64,000 nt of DNA from Clostridium_AF sediminicola (lineage in GTDB: Bacteria > Bacillota > Clostridia > Clostridiales > Clostridiaceae): the NCBI RefSeq assembly GCF_050402865.1, contig NZ_BAABMF010000004.1, positions 62,001 to 126,000 of the forward strand. Direction: 5' to 3'. Under the pieces are notes generated by a model. That model was not told where the DNA came from. It searched no databases and saw nothing but the letters and a program-made list of their open reading frames with translations. Positions within the stretch are counted from its first letter, which is position 1. Each line of letters begins with the position of its first letter. Made by a program: the position numbers and the translations under genes. Positions 34,683 to 43,900 of this stretch are shown in pieces.

Positions 34683-35516
34683 ATGAAACTAAAAAAGAAT
34701 TATTATACTGCAAAGGTTTTCGTATATATACTATTGTTTGTTCTAGTAGTGCTTGTAGTTTATCCAATGTTTTGGCTTATTTTAAATTCATTGAAATCCA
34801 ATAAAGAGCTTTTTACAAATTCATTAAAATTACCATCAAAACTTTTATTTAGCAATTATATAAAAGCGTGGAATATGGGAATTTCGAAATACTTTTTTAA
34901 TAGTATTTTTGTTGCAGCATGTTCCATAACTGCAACAGTTTTTATCGGGGCATGTTGTGCTTATGGGTTAACGAAATATGAATTTAAAGGTAAAGAGATA
35001 ATATTTTATCTTATTATAGGAGGCTTATTGTTATCTCCTCAGGTAGCTTTGATTTCTTTGTATAGAATACTTCAAAAACTTCATATATATAACACATATC
35101 TGGCTATGATATTACCTTATATCGCATTTAAATTACCATTTGCAATATTTCTTATGAGAGCGTATTTTATGTCTTTTTCTAGAGACCTTGAAGATGCTGC
35201 TTACATAGATGGCTGTAGTTCATTTGGAGCATTCATAAAAATAGTTTTACCAATTAGTAAACCTATATTAGCATCTACAGCAATAATGACATCAATATTT
35301 GTTTGGAATGAATTTTTATTTGCTCTTGTATTTATAGAGGATAAAAAATTAATGACATTACCTATAGGATTATCTACTTTTAGAGACGCATTAAGTACAG
35401 ATTGGACAACAATGTTAGCGGGTATAGCAATAGCTTCTCTGCCTATGTTTATCCTATACTTCGCTATGCAGAAGCATTTTGTTAGAGGATTATCTCAAGG
35501 AAGTGTAAAGGGATAA
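34683..35516 (+). CDS. Fructosamine ABC transporter permease (FrlM-like, MalG type)
   Basis: Second channel subunit, 277 aa. EAA loop EDAAYIDGCSSFGAFIKIVLP near 172 and ending QKHFVRGLSQGSVKG. It has two Shine-Dalgarno sequences in tandem (AAGGAGG at 34654 and 34670), with a 7-codon frame between them (ATG 34663, stop TGA 34684) that overlaps this start as ATGA. The near site alone is sufficient. Confidence 0.92.
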   Translation: MKLKKNYYTAKVFVYILLFVLVVLVVYPMFWLILNSLKSNKELFTNSLKLPSKLLFSNYIKAWNMGISKYFFNSIFVAACSITATVFIGACCAYGLTKYEFKGKEIIFYLIIGGLLLSPQVALISLYRILQKLHIYNTYLAMILPYIAFKLPFAIFLMRAYFMSFSRDLEDAAYIDGCSSFGAFIKIVLPISKPILASTAIMTSIFVWNEFLFALVFIEDKKLMTLPIGLSTFRDALSTDWTTMLAGIAIASLPMFILYFAMQKHFVRGLSQGSVKG

Positions 35517-35520
35517 GAAT

Positions 35521-35556
35521 GTAGTTCGTAATTGAAATAAAAAGCGAAACAGATTA
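35521..35556. repeat. Fragment of the multi-hairpin repeat family
   Basis: In reverse complement, 32 of 36 bases match 3922-3957, the tail of repeat copy 1. It lacks the TGACAAGT arms. It lies between the second permease and deglycase 2, ending about 10 nt before that gene's ribosome site. Confidence 0.65.
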
Positions 35557-35575
35557 TATTAAGGGAGGTATTTTA

Positions 35576-36592
35576 ATGGTAAGAAATGATAATGTTATTT
35601 ACAAAAAAATGATTGAGGAAGGGATTTCTCAAAAAGAAAGAATTGAAAAAGTTGTAAGTAGTATTTTTAATGAAAAAAAGCATATTGAAAATATCTTTTT
35701 AGTTGGTTGCGGAGGATCACTTGCTGTTATGTTTCCATGTAAATATGTATTAGAAACAAATTCTAATACACCTGTATATATATATAATGCTAGTGAATTC
35801 AATGCATTAAAGCCAATTAATTTAACATCAAAATCATTGGTAATATTATCATCATATTCTGGGAGTACTCCTGAAACTGTAGAGGCTGCAAAATATATAA
35901 AAACTATAGGAGCACCTACAATTGGTTTTACAGGAAAAGAGGACTCTCCATTAGGGGATGCAGTGGACTACGTCTTTGCAAACTATGCAGAGACAGGGGT
36001 AACTGATTCAAAAATAATTATGCTGTATCAAATTATATTTAATGTATTGAAATACAATGATGATTATAAGAAATATGATGAAGTTATGAAGGCGATGAGT
36101 ACATTAGGTGATAGCCTTGTAAAAGTAAAAGAAAAGGCAGAACCTATTGCAGAAAAATTTGCTGAAGAAAATAAAGATGAAGAATTCTTTATGACACTCG
36201 GTTCTGGGATATGTTGGGGTGAGACTTATGCATATGCAATTTGCATTTTAGAAGAAATGCAATGGATTCATGCACAGCCTATTCATGCAGGAGAATTCTT
36301 CCATGGTTCATTTGAAGTAGTAAGAGAAGATACAAATTTATTGATTTTTAAAGGTGAAGATAAAACAAGATCATTAGTAGATCGTGTTGAAAGTTTTGCA
36401 AATAAGTATACCAAGAAATATACACTTATAGATACAAAAGATTATGAATTACCTGGTGTTCCAGAAGAGTTTAGAGAATACTTTTCACCATTAATCCTTT
36501 CAGCAGTATTAGATAGATTCTCAAAACATTTAGCAGATAAAAGAGAGCATTCTTTAGATATTAGAAAATATATGGGTAAAGTTCAATACTAA
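35576..36592 (+). CDS. Fructosamine-6-phosphate deglycase, SIS family, paralogue 2
   Basis: FrlB/FraB-like, 338 aa. Phosphate loop GCGGSLAVMFP near 43, SSYSGSTPETV, catalytic Glu 227 in ILEEMQW and His 243 in AGEFFHGSFE, C-terminus IRKYMGKVQY. The N-terminus is about 20 aa longer than in paralogue 1. GGGAGGT ribosome site. Differences around the active site (PIHAGEFFHG against GIHSGEYFHG) suggest another amine part. Followed by a terminator-like hairpin. Confidence 0.87.
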   Translation: MVRNDNVIYKKMIEEGISQKERIEKVVSSIFNEKKHIENIFLVGCGGSLAVMFPCKYVLETNSNTPVYIYNASEFNALKPINLTSKSLVILSSYSGSTPETVEAAKYIKTIGAPTIGFTGKEDSPLGDAVDYVFANYAETGVTDSKIIMLYQIIFNVLKYNDDYKKYDEVMKAMSTLGDSLVKVKEKAEPIAEKFAEENKDEEFFMTLGSGICWGETYAYAICILEEMQWIHAQPIHAGEFFHGSFEVVREDTNLLIFKGEDKTRSLVDRVESFANKYTKKYTLIDTKDYELPGVPEEFREYFSPLILSAVLDRFSKHLADKREHSLDIRKYMGKVQY

Positions 36593-36606
36593 ATTATAAA
36601 TTTAAT

Positions 36607-36632
36607 AGGCAGGAAGAGATTCTTGCCTTTTT
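36607..36632 (+). terminator. Terminator after deglycase 2
   Basis: AGGCAGGAA (36607-36615) pairs with TTCTTGCCT (36620-36628) with one G-U pair, followed by TTTTG. Likely ends or thins the transcript before the MATE gene. Confidence 0.75.
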
Positions 36633-36670
36633 GTATGCATAAATTTAAAGCATATTTAAGAGGATGATAA

Positions 36671-38068
36671 ATGAAAAAATATGAAAAAGATAATGATTTA
36701 ACAGAAGGAAAAATTTTAGAATCATTAATAAAATTGGCATTACCTATTATGGGAACTTCTTTTATTCAAATGGCATATAGCATAGTGGATATGATTTGGG
36801 TCGGCAGGTTAGGAAGTAAATCTGTTGCTGCTATTGGAACAGCAGGTTTTTTTACATGGTTAGCAATGGCTTTTATTCTTATACCTAAGACAGGGGCAGA
36901 AATTAGAGTTGCTCAATCAATAGGTAGAAAAAATATAAAAGAAGCAAACAACTTTGCAGTAAATACCATACAATTAACTATTGTTTTAGCAATATTATAT
37001 GGGACTTGTCTCTTAATATTTAAAAGGCAGTTAATCTGTTTTTTTAATATTAAAGATACCAAAGTTATCAATGAGGCTATTAGTTACTTGGTGATAATTT
37101 CTATGGGTATGTTTTTTTATTTTATAAACCCTGTTTTTACAGGAATTATTAATGGATATGGGAACAGTAAGACACCATTCATTATTAATACTATTGGATT
37201 AGTAACTAATATGATCTTTGATCCTTTGATGATATTTGGAATTGGTCCTTTTCCGTTATGGGGTATAAAAGGAGCTGCTATAGCGACTATTCTTTCACAA
37301 CTGATTGTGACTATAATTTTTATTTACTTTATTAAAGCAAGGATACAATTATTTTCAGGATTTTCTTTATTTAAAATACCTGATAGAGATAATATAAACA
37401 CTATTATAAAGCTTGGTTTACCAGTGGCTTTTCAAAGTGGATTATTCACTATATTTTCTATGTTCATTGCTAGAATTGTTGCTAGTTGGGGTCCGGAACC
37501 CATAGCAGTGCAAAAGATTGGTTCTCAAATAGAGTCCATCTCTTGGATGACAGCTAGCGGATTTGCAACAGCACTTAGTACATTCGTTGGACAGAATTAT
37601 GGTGCAAAAAAGTGGGGACGGATTTACAAAGGGTATATATTATCTATGGGAGTTGTAGCTATATTAGGAATAATTGCTACATGTCTTTTAATATTTGGTG
37701 CAAAACCTATCTTTTCTATTTTTATTAATGAAGAAGAGACTGTTAGGCAAGGCGTTGTATATTTACGAATTTTAGGTATAGCCCAGTTTTTTATTTGGAT
37801 AGAAATAACAACATCTGGAGCATTTAATGGACTTGGAAGAACAATTCCACCATCTCTTGTGGGTATTATATTCAACGGACTTAGAATACCAGCATCAATG
37901 ATTCTTTCAGACGAAAGATTACTAGGTTTAAAAGGAGTATGGTGGAGCATAAGCATCAGTGGTTTGTTAAAAGGAGTTATATTGACCACATGGTTTATTG
38001 TTTTTATATGGAAACATCCTGAGATAAATGCTAAAAACGGAATTGAACATTTTTTTAAAAGCAAGTAG
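36671..38068 (+). CDS. MATE-family efflux transporter
   Basis: Multidrug or metabolite/cation antiporter, 465 aa, twelve predicted TM helices in two halves. Typical N-terminus LTEGKILESLIKLALPIMGTSFIQMAYSIVDMIWVGRLG and second-half GLPVAFQSGLFTIFSMFIAR; PEPIAVQKIGSQIES and GFATALSTFVGQNYGA are MATE (NorM/DinF) landmarks. Weak ribosome site AGAGGATG. Not a known part of frl systems; it may export an amine or toxic by-product, which is inference. Its 3' end is 13 nt before the HAD gene. Confidence 0.9.
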   Translation: MKKYEKDNDLTEGKILESLIKLALPIMGTSFIQMAYSIVDMIWVGRLGSKSVAAIGTAGFFTWLAMAFILIPKTGAEIRVAQSIGRKNIKEANNFAVNTIQLTIVLAILYGTCLLIFKRQLICFFNIKDTKVINEAISYLVIISMGMFFYFINPVFTGIINGYGNSKTPFIINTIGLVTNMIFDPLMIFGIGPFPLWGIKGAAIATILSQLIVTIIFIYFIKARIQLFSGFSLFKIPDRDNINTIIKLGLPVAFQSGLFTIFSMFIARIVASWGPEPIAVQKIGSQIESISWMTASGFATALSTFVGQNYGAKKWGRIYKGYILSMGVVAILGIIATCLLIFGAKPIFSIFINEEETVRQGVVYLRILGIAQFFIWIEITTSGAFNGLGRTIPPSLVGIIFNGLRIPASMILSDERLLGLKGVWWSISISGLLKGVILTTWFIVFIWKHPEINAKNGIEHFFKSK

Positions 38069-38081
38069 GAAGGTGATAAAG

Positions 38082-38747
38082 TTGGGTAAAATAGATTTAG
38101 TAATTTTTGATATGGATGGTTTAATGTTTGATACTGAAAAATTATCCAAAGATATATGGACTAGAGTGGCAGAAAAATATGGATATACATTCAGAAAAGG
38201 TTTTTACGATAGAGCAATAGGGGCAAATTCAAGAACTACTGAACAAATGTTTTATGATGATTTTGGATTTGATTTTCCATATGATAAATTAAGAAAAGAA
38301 AAAAATCTTTTGATGGATGAACATCTACGGAAGAACAAATTAGTCATAAAAGATGGGTTAATAGAGTGTATAAAGTATTTAAAAGAAAACAAAATAAAAA
38401 CTGCAGTTGCATCTTCGAGTGGAAGAGTAGTCATTGATAATTATATGGCTTTAGCTAACATACAAGAAACATTTGATTACATTATTAGTGGAGATGTTGT
38501 TACAAAGGGAAAGCCACATCCAGAAATATTTTTAAAATGTTTAGAGTATATAGGAGTAAAATGTGAGAATGCACTTGTATTAGAAGATTCAAGGAATGGC
38601 ATATTGGCTTCTATTGAAGCAAATATAAAGGTTGTTTTTATACCGGATTTAGCGGTGGTTGAAGAAGAAATACAAGATAAAGTGTACCAAAAAGTTAAAA
38701 GTTTGAAAGAAGTTCCTTCTATAATAGAAGCAATAAATAAGAAATGA
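38082..38747 (+). CDS. HAD-superfamily phosphatase / beta-phosphoglucomutase-like
   Basis: Small cytosolic hydrolase, about 222 aa. HAD motif I FDMDGLMFDTE (nucleophile Asp and +2 Asp), a helical cap, motif II ASSSGR, motif III Lys in KGKPHPEIF, motif IV LEDSRNGI. Start TTG 38082 is chosen for AGGAAGGTGA 6 nt upstream; an in-frame start at 38028 lies inside the MATE gene. Substrate is likely a sugar phosphate: in this locus, glucose-6-phosphate from the deglycases or damaged phosphosugars. Could be a phosphatase or a mutase; sequence alone does not separate them. Confidence 0.85.
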   Translation: MGKIDLVIFDMDGLMFDTEKLSKDIWTRVAEKYGYTFRKGFYDRAIGANSRTTEQMFYDDFGFDFPYDKLRKEKNLLMDEHLRKNKLVIKDGLIECIKYLKENKIKTAVASSSGRVVIDNYMALANIQETFDYIISGDVVTKGKPHPEIFLKCLEYIGVKCENALVLEDSRNGILASIEANIKVVFIPDLAVVEEEIQDKVYQKVKSLKEVPSIIEAINKK

Positions 38748-38804
38748 AATAAATTAATTTTTTGTAATAATTAATTAAAAATGATTCGTATGGAGGAGAT
38801 TTTT

Positions 38805-39812
38805 ATGCTAAAATTTAATGTGGAAGAATTCTTGGAAAATGGAAGAAAGACATATGATCTTAGAGGTAAAATAGAATCAGTATCTGATATGCTAAGTAAA
38901 GATGGATATGAAAACATCATTCTTACAGGTGTTGGGGGAACTACAGCTGAACTAGCATCTGTTGAAGTTATTATAAAGCATTACTCAGATGTACCTGTAT
39001 ATTTGCTAAATGCGGCAGAAGCATTATTACAAAAGAATAAGAACATTACAAAAAACTCTTTAGTTATAACAGGATCAAAATCAGGGGATACAAAGGAAAC
39101 TGTAGCTATCTGTAAGTATGCAAAAAATCTTGGCTCGGAGGTTATTGTATTCACAGGCAGTGAAAATTCTCCGTTAGCTAAAAGTTCCACACAAATGATT
39201 AAAAGCCAAATTGGAGGAATGGACAATGCTTATTTAAGATTCTATTTATTCGCATTAAGATTGTTATATAACAGAGGGGATTTCCCTATGTATGAAAAAT
39301 TTGCTGATCAAATGGCGAACTTACATGCAAATTTAGCAAGATTAAAAGAAGAATATGATCCAGTAGCAGCTGAAATTGCAAAAAAATACTGGGAGGAACC
39401 ATATCAAATATGGGTAGGATCTGGTGTTTTATATGGAGAACTTTATATGTTTACTATGTGCATACTTGAGGAAATGCAGTGGATGCGTACAAAATTGGTT
39501 TCATCTGCAGAATTCTTCCATGGAACACTTGAATTAGTAGAGAAAGATGTACTAGTATTCTTAGTAAAGGGTGAAGATGAATTACGTCCTTTAGATGAAA
39601 GAGCTGAAAGATTCTTGAAAAAAACAACTGATAAATTAGTTGTAATTGACACAAAGGATTTCAAATTAGAAGGAATTGATGATGAATTTAGATATATTTT
39701 ATCTCCTATATTATTTAATAATGCCACAAGAGGAAGATTATGTGAACACTATGAGGCAAATTCAGGACATGATTTAGAATACCGAAGATATTATCGTCAA
39801 TTTGAATATTAG
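38805..39812 (+). CDS. Fructosamine-6-phosphate deglycase, SIS family, paralogue 3
   Basis: FrlB-like, 335 aa and the most diverged of the three. Phosphate loop GVGGTTAELAS (GCGGS in the others), TGSKSGDTKETV, catalytic Glu 223 in ILEEMQW and His 239 in SAEFFHGTLE, C-terminus RRYYRQFEY. ATG 38805 has TGGAGGAG 6 nt upstream; an in-frame ATG at 38781 has none. Loss of the His seen as IH(S/A)GE in the other two, replaced by VSSAE, suggests a different amine part. Confidence 0.86.
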   Translation: MLKFNVEEFLENGRKTYDLRGKIESVSDMLSKDGYENIILTGVGGTTAELASVEVIIKHYSDVPVYLLNAAEALLQKNKNITKNSLVITGSKSGDTKETVAICKYAKNLGSEVIVFTGSENSPLAKSSTQMIKSQIGGMDNAYLRFYLFALRLLYNRGDFPMYEKFADQMANLHANLARLKEEYDPVAAEIAKKYWEEPYQIWVGSGVLYGELYMFTMCILEEMQWMRTKLVSSAEFFHGTLELVEKDVLVFLVKGEDELRPLDERAERFLKKTTDKLVVIDTKDFKLEGIDDEFRYILSPILFNNATRGRLCEHYEANSGHDLEYRRYYRQFEY

Positions 39813-39842
39813 AACTTTATTAGGTTAGTAGGGAGAATGTAA

Positions 39843-40751
39843 ATGAATAGAGTAAAAGGCAGTATATTTATAATATTATCAGCAGTAATTTTTGGATTCA
39901 CGCCAATTTTAGCAAAGCTTTCATACTTAGGTGGCAGTAACGCTATAATGCTAACATTTCTGAGAAGCTTTATAGCTTTACCAGTGTTATATTCCATATT
40001 GAAATATAAAAGAATCTCTTTGAGGATAACAATAGAACTAATGAAGAATATCATTATTCTGGGTTTTTTTGGCGCAACACTAACTACTTTTTTCTTATAT
40101 ACGTCTTATAATTATATTTCAGTGGGAGTAGCTACTACTATTCATTTTGCATATCCAACATTTGTAATTCTTTCTTGTATACTAATATATAAAGAAAGGA
40201 CTAGTGTAAATAAAATTTTATCACTTATTTTAGCTACGTTTGGGGTATTAATGTTTTTAGGGAATAATGAGGGGGCAAGTATGATAGGTATTTTATTAGC
40301 TTTGCTTTCAGCAGTATCATATGCATTTTTGATGGTTTATATGGACAAGAGTGAATTAAAAGAATTACATCCAATTAAATTATCATTTTATTTATGTATA
40401 ATAATTGCCTCTTCTATGTTTATTTATGGGTTAATCACAAATAGCTTAACATTAAAATTAACTCCTAGGGCTTGGCTGTATTCATTGATAGTATCTTTAT
40501 GTGTGTCCGTTGGAGCATTATCATTATTTCAATTAGGAATTAAATATATAGGAGCATCAACAGCATCGATTTTGAGTATGTTAGAGCCAATAACAAGTAT
40601 TATCCTAGGTGTTATCATATTACATGAAAATATATCGCTATTAAAAATAGTAGGTAGTTCATTGATTGTTGCAGCTGTAATAATCTTAACTAGGGAAAAG
40701 AATGAAGAATGTGATTTAAATTTAGATATAAGCTATAGTAATCAAAATTAA
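39843..40751 (+). CDS. EamA/DMT-family transporter
   Basis: Membrane transporter, 302 aa, ten predicted TM helices in two EamA repeats; MNRVKGSIFIILSAVIFGFTPILAKLSY is a typical start and LSMLEPITSIILGVIILHE is the conserved end of repeat two. The family exports amino acids and other metabolites, or imports them. AGGGAG ribosome site; 31 nt after deglycase 3. I infer export of the amine released by the deglycases. Last gene of the locus. Confidence 0.88.
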   Translation: MNRVKGSIFIILSAVIFGFTPILAKLSYLGGSNAIMLTFLRSFIALPVLYSILKYKRISLRITIELMKNIIILGFFGATLTTFFLYTSYNYISVGVATTIHFAYPTFVILSCILIYKERTSVNKILSLILATFGVLMFLGNNEGASMIGILLALLSAVSYAFLMVYMDKSELKELHPIKLSFYLCIIIASSMFIYGLITNSLTLKLTPRAWLYSLIVSLCVSVGALSLFQLGIKYIGASTASILSMLEPITSIILGVIILHENISLLKIVGSSLIVAAVIILTREKNEECDLNLDISYSNQN

Positions 40752-40767
40752 ATATCATAAAAGTATC

Positions 40768-40808
40768 AAGCATAATTCCTAAATTCTATAGGAACTATGC
40801 TTTTTTTT
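40768..40808 (+). terminator. Intrinsic terminator of the fructosamine locus
   Basis: AAGCATAATTCCTA (40768-40781) pairs with TAGGAACTATGCTT (40789-40802) with one mismatch, overlapping a run of eight T (40801-40808). Confidence 0.92.
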
Positions 40809-40820
40809 ACTTATTACCCC

Positions 40821-40840
40821 AAATCGACAAAAAATATTGT
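40821..40840 (+). promoter_or_regulatory. Shared upstream element of the giant kinases, copy 2
   Basis: Identical 20 bp to 23673-23692 and 46317-46336. Here similarity to copy 3 extends over almost the whole 80 bp to the start codon, including a CCCCAAATCGAC left end, so the tandem duplication of kinases 2 and 3 included the promoter. Confidence 0.6.
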
Positions 40841-40901
40841 TATAAAGTGGTAAAATAAAAAATGAAATCTAGAAAATATTTGATGAATTGAGGGGTTAAT
40901 T

Positions 40902-43900
40902 ATGAATAAAGAAGAACAAATGTTAAAGACTTTTATGCAATGTAAAAAGATAGATATTGATGAATTTATAAATATATTTATTAATACTGTAGAGGCTTTA
41001 GAGGAAATTCATAAGAAAAAGATCATTCATCTAGATATTAATCCTGAGAATATTTTAATCAACAGAAAAGGAGAAGTAAGAATTATAGATTTTTTTCGGT
41101 CTGTTTCTCTAAAAAGGAGCAAGTTAGCTTATATAGCACCAGAACAGACAAAAAGAATAAATAAAAAAGTGGATTATAGAGCTGATTATTATTCTTTAGG
41201 AATTTGTTTTTATGAGCTATTAACAGGGGAAACTCCTTTTAAAAATCAGGACTATACTGAACTTGTTTATTCACATATAGCAATAGAGGCTATTGAGCCT
41301 AATAGAATAAACAAAGAAATTCCAAAAGTAATTTCTGATATTATTATGAAACTTATATCAAAGATGCCGAAAGATAGATATCAGAATTTGAAAAGCTTAA
41401 AAGAGGATTTGAAAAAATGTAAAAAAGATTTTTATGAAAAAGGAGAAGTAGAATTTTTTGAAATAGCAAAAGATGATATCTGCAATATATTTGAAATATC
41501 AGATAAATTATATGGTAGAAATGAAGAGATTGAAAAATTGCAGAACCTTTTTCAACAGATTAAGTTGGGATCTAAGGAATTAGTATTAATCAAAGGGTAT
41601 CCAGGAATAGGAAAATCTTCTTTGGTAAAGGAAATCAATAATAAAGTAGTTAAAGAAAAAGCATATTTTATAGGGGGTAAATTTCAGCAATTTGAAAATA
41701 ATACTCCATATAGTGCTATAATTGCAGCACTAAAAAATTTAACTAAAGATTTACTAAAGGAATCTGGAGAAAATTTGCTTCGTATTCGTAAACATATATT
41801 AGACGCTATTGGTAATAATGGGAGAGTTATCACAGAGATTATTCCATCTTTAAAATTAATCATTGGAGAGCAAAAATCAGTACCAGAACTTGGAATTATA
41901 GAATCGCAAAATAGGTTTAATCGTGTTTTCCAAGATTTTATTAGTGTAGTTTCAAGTGAAAATTGTCCTATTGTAATGTTTATAGATGACATGCAGTGGG
42001 CAGATTCTACAAGTATAGATTTTATAAAAATGATTATGATGAATAAATCTATTAAAAACTTATTAATTATAGGAGCATATAGAGATAATGAAAGTATCGT
42101 AAGAAATCCTTTAGAATCAATGATTAATGAACTAAACGAAAATGAGATAAGTGTTAATAAGATAAGTTTGAGTTCATTGAATGAAAAAGATATTAGTATA
42201 CTTTTGAGTGATACATTTAATGAGGCTAAGATAGATGAAGAAAAGCTGAATGAGTTATCTAGGTTTGTCTTTGAAAAAACAGGCGGCAATCCATTTTTTA
42301 TAAGACAATTTCTAGGATATTTATATAAGAAAGAATATATATGGTTTAATTATGAAGAGATGACTTGGTATTGGAGTATCGAAGAAATAAAAAAAGAAAA
42401 TATAACTGAGAATGTAGTTGAATTATTAGTAGAGAAGATAAAAATATTAACTCCTAGTGTTATTGAAATTCTTAAACAAGGAGCATGTATAGGAAATACA
42501 TTTACATTATCTACCTTAGCTATTATAAGTAAAAGGCCAAGTGAAGAAATAGAAAAGGATTTGGAGGAAGCTATAAGGGAAAGAGTGATTAGCGTTAGCA
42601 GAAAACATAATGGTTCTTTACAAGAAAATTTAAAATATAGCTTTCTTCACGATCGTATTCAACAGGCTATTTATTCCATGATATCAAATAGTGTGAAAGA
42701 AGAAACACATCTAAGTCTTGGTAAAATGTTACTTAAAACATATAGTAACAATGAAGATAGAGAGAAGTTATTTAAAATATTATGGCATTATAATTCAGCT
42801 ATAAATATTATTGATAGCCAGGAAGAAAAAATTAAATTAGCAAAGTTGAATCTAGAAGCAAGTATAATGGCGAAAAAGTCTTCTGCTTTTGATTTCTCAT
42901 TTTTATATTTAAATGCAGGTATTGAATTATTGGAAGAAGGTACATGGAAAGAAGAATATGAATTATCTTTACAATTATATTCAGATGCAACTGAAGGAGC
43001 TTATCTTATAAATAATTATGAGATAATGGATTTGTATGGTGAAAAAGTTTTAAAAAATGCAAAAAATTTGATTGATAAAGTTAAAGTTTATAGAGTGAAA
43101 ATTGAAGCTTATCAAGCTCAAATGAGATTTCGGGAAGCTTTGGAAATTGGTTTATCAGTTCTAAGATTAATGGGATTAACTTTACCTACTAGACCCAATC
43201 AAACGGAGATTGAGAAAGCCTTCTATAACATAAAAGAAGTTATGAAAGAAGTTAATGTAGAAAATTTAATCGATTTACCTCTTATGAGTAATCCTATAAA
43301 AGTGGCCGCTATGGAGATTATGATGAGTACTATAACTGCTACTTATAAGGCAAATCCAATGATGACGCCAATATTAGCATGTAAGATGGTTGAGTTTTCA
43401 GTGAAATATGGTAATTCACCTCTTTCAGCGGGTGCGTATACTTTTTATGGGCTATTACTTTGTAAGAAAATGAATGAAATTGAGTTAGGATACAATATTG
43501 GAAAATTAAGTATCAATATGCTTGATAGAGAAAATTCAAATAAACATAAGGCTATAGTTTTGGATATGAATAGTTATTGTATAAAGCATTGGAAAGATCA
43601 TCTTAAGTCAACACTTGATGGGTTTGAAGAGGGATATAGAGTTGGAGTTGAAAATGGAAATTTTGAAAATGCTGCTTGCTGTTTGGCTGGACATGCTAAA
43701 AATTCATTTTATTTAGGTCGGTCGCTCCAAATTCTTGAAGAAGAAATCGGAGTAAATGTTAAAAATATAGAAAGAATAAAAAAGTGTGCATCGTTGAATT
43801 ATGAAAAAATTTTTGGACAGTTAGTTTTAAATATACAAGGAAAAGTAACAGACCCTTTGGTACTAACAGGTGAAATATGTAACGAGAAAAAGATTTTTTC

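Noticed and set aside
38028..38081. Longer HAD protein starting inside the MATE gene.
   Set aside because: The extra 18 residues are not HAD-like and lack a ribosome site; TTG 38082 follows AGGAAGGTGA and places motif I at the expected position.
30490..39812. The three SIS proteins as glucosamine-6-phosphate synthase halves or GlmS-like isomerases.
   Set aside because: No glutaminase domain, and the deglycase Glu/His pair, the RRYxxxxEY-type C-terminus and the kinase/importer neighbours fit FrlB better.
41684..42289. 201-codon open frame on the minus strand inside kinase 2.
   Set aside because: Antisense shadow of a conserved AAA ATPase region; Ser/Phe/Leu-rich translation without family resemblance and no ribosome site.
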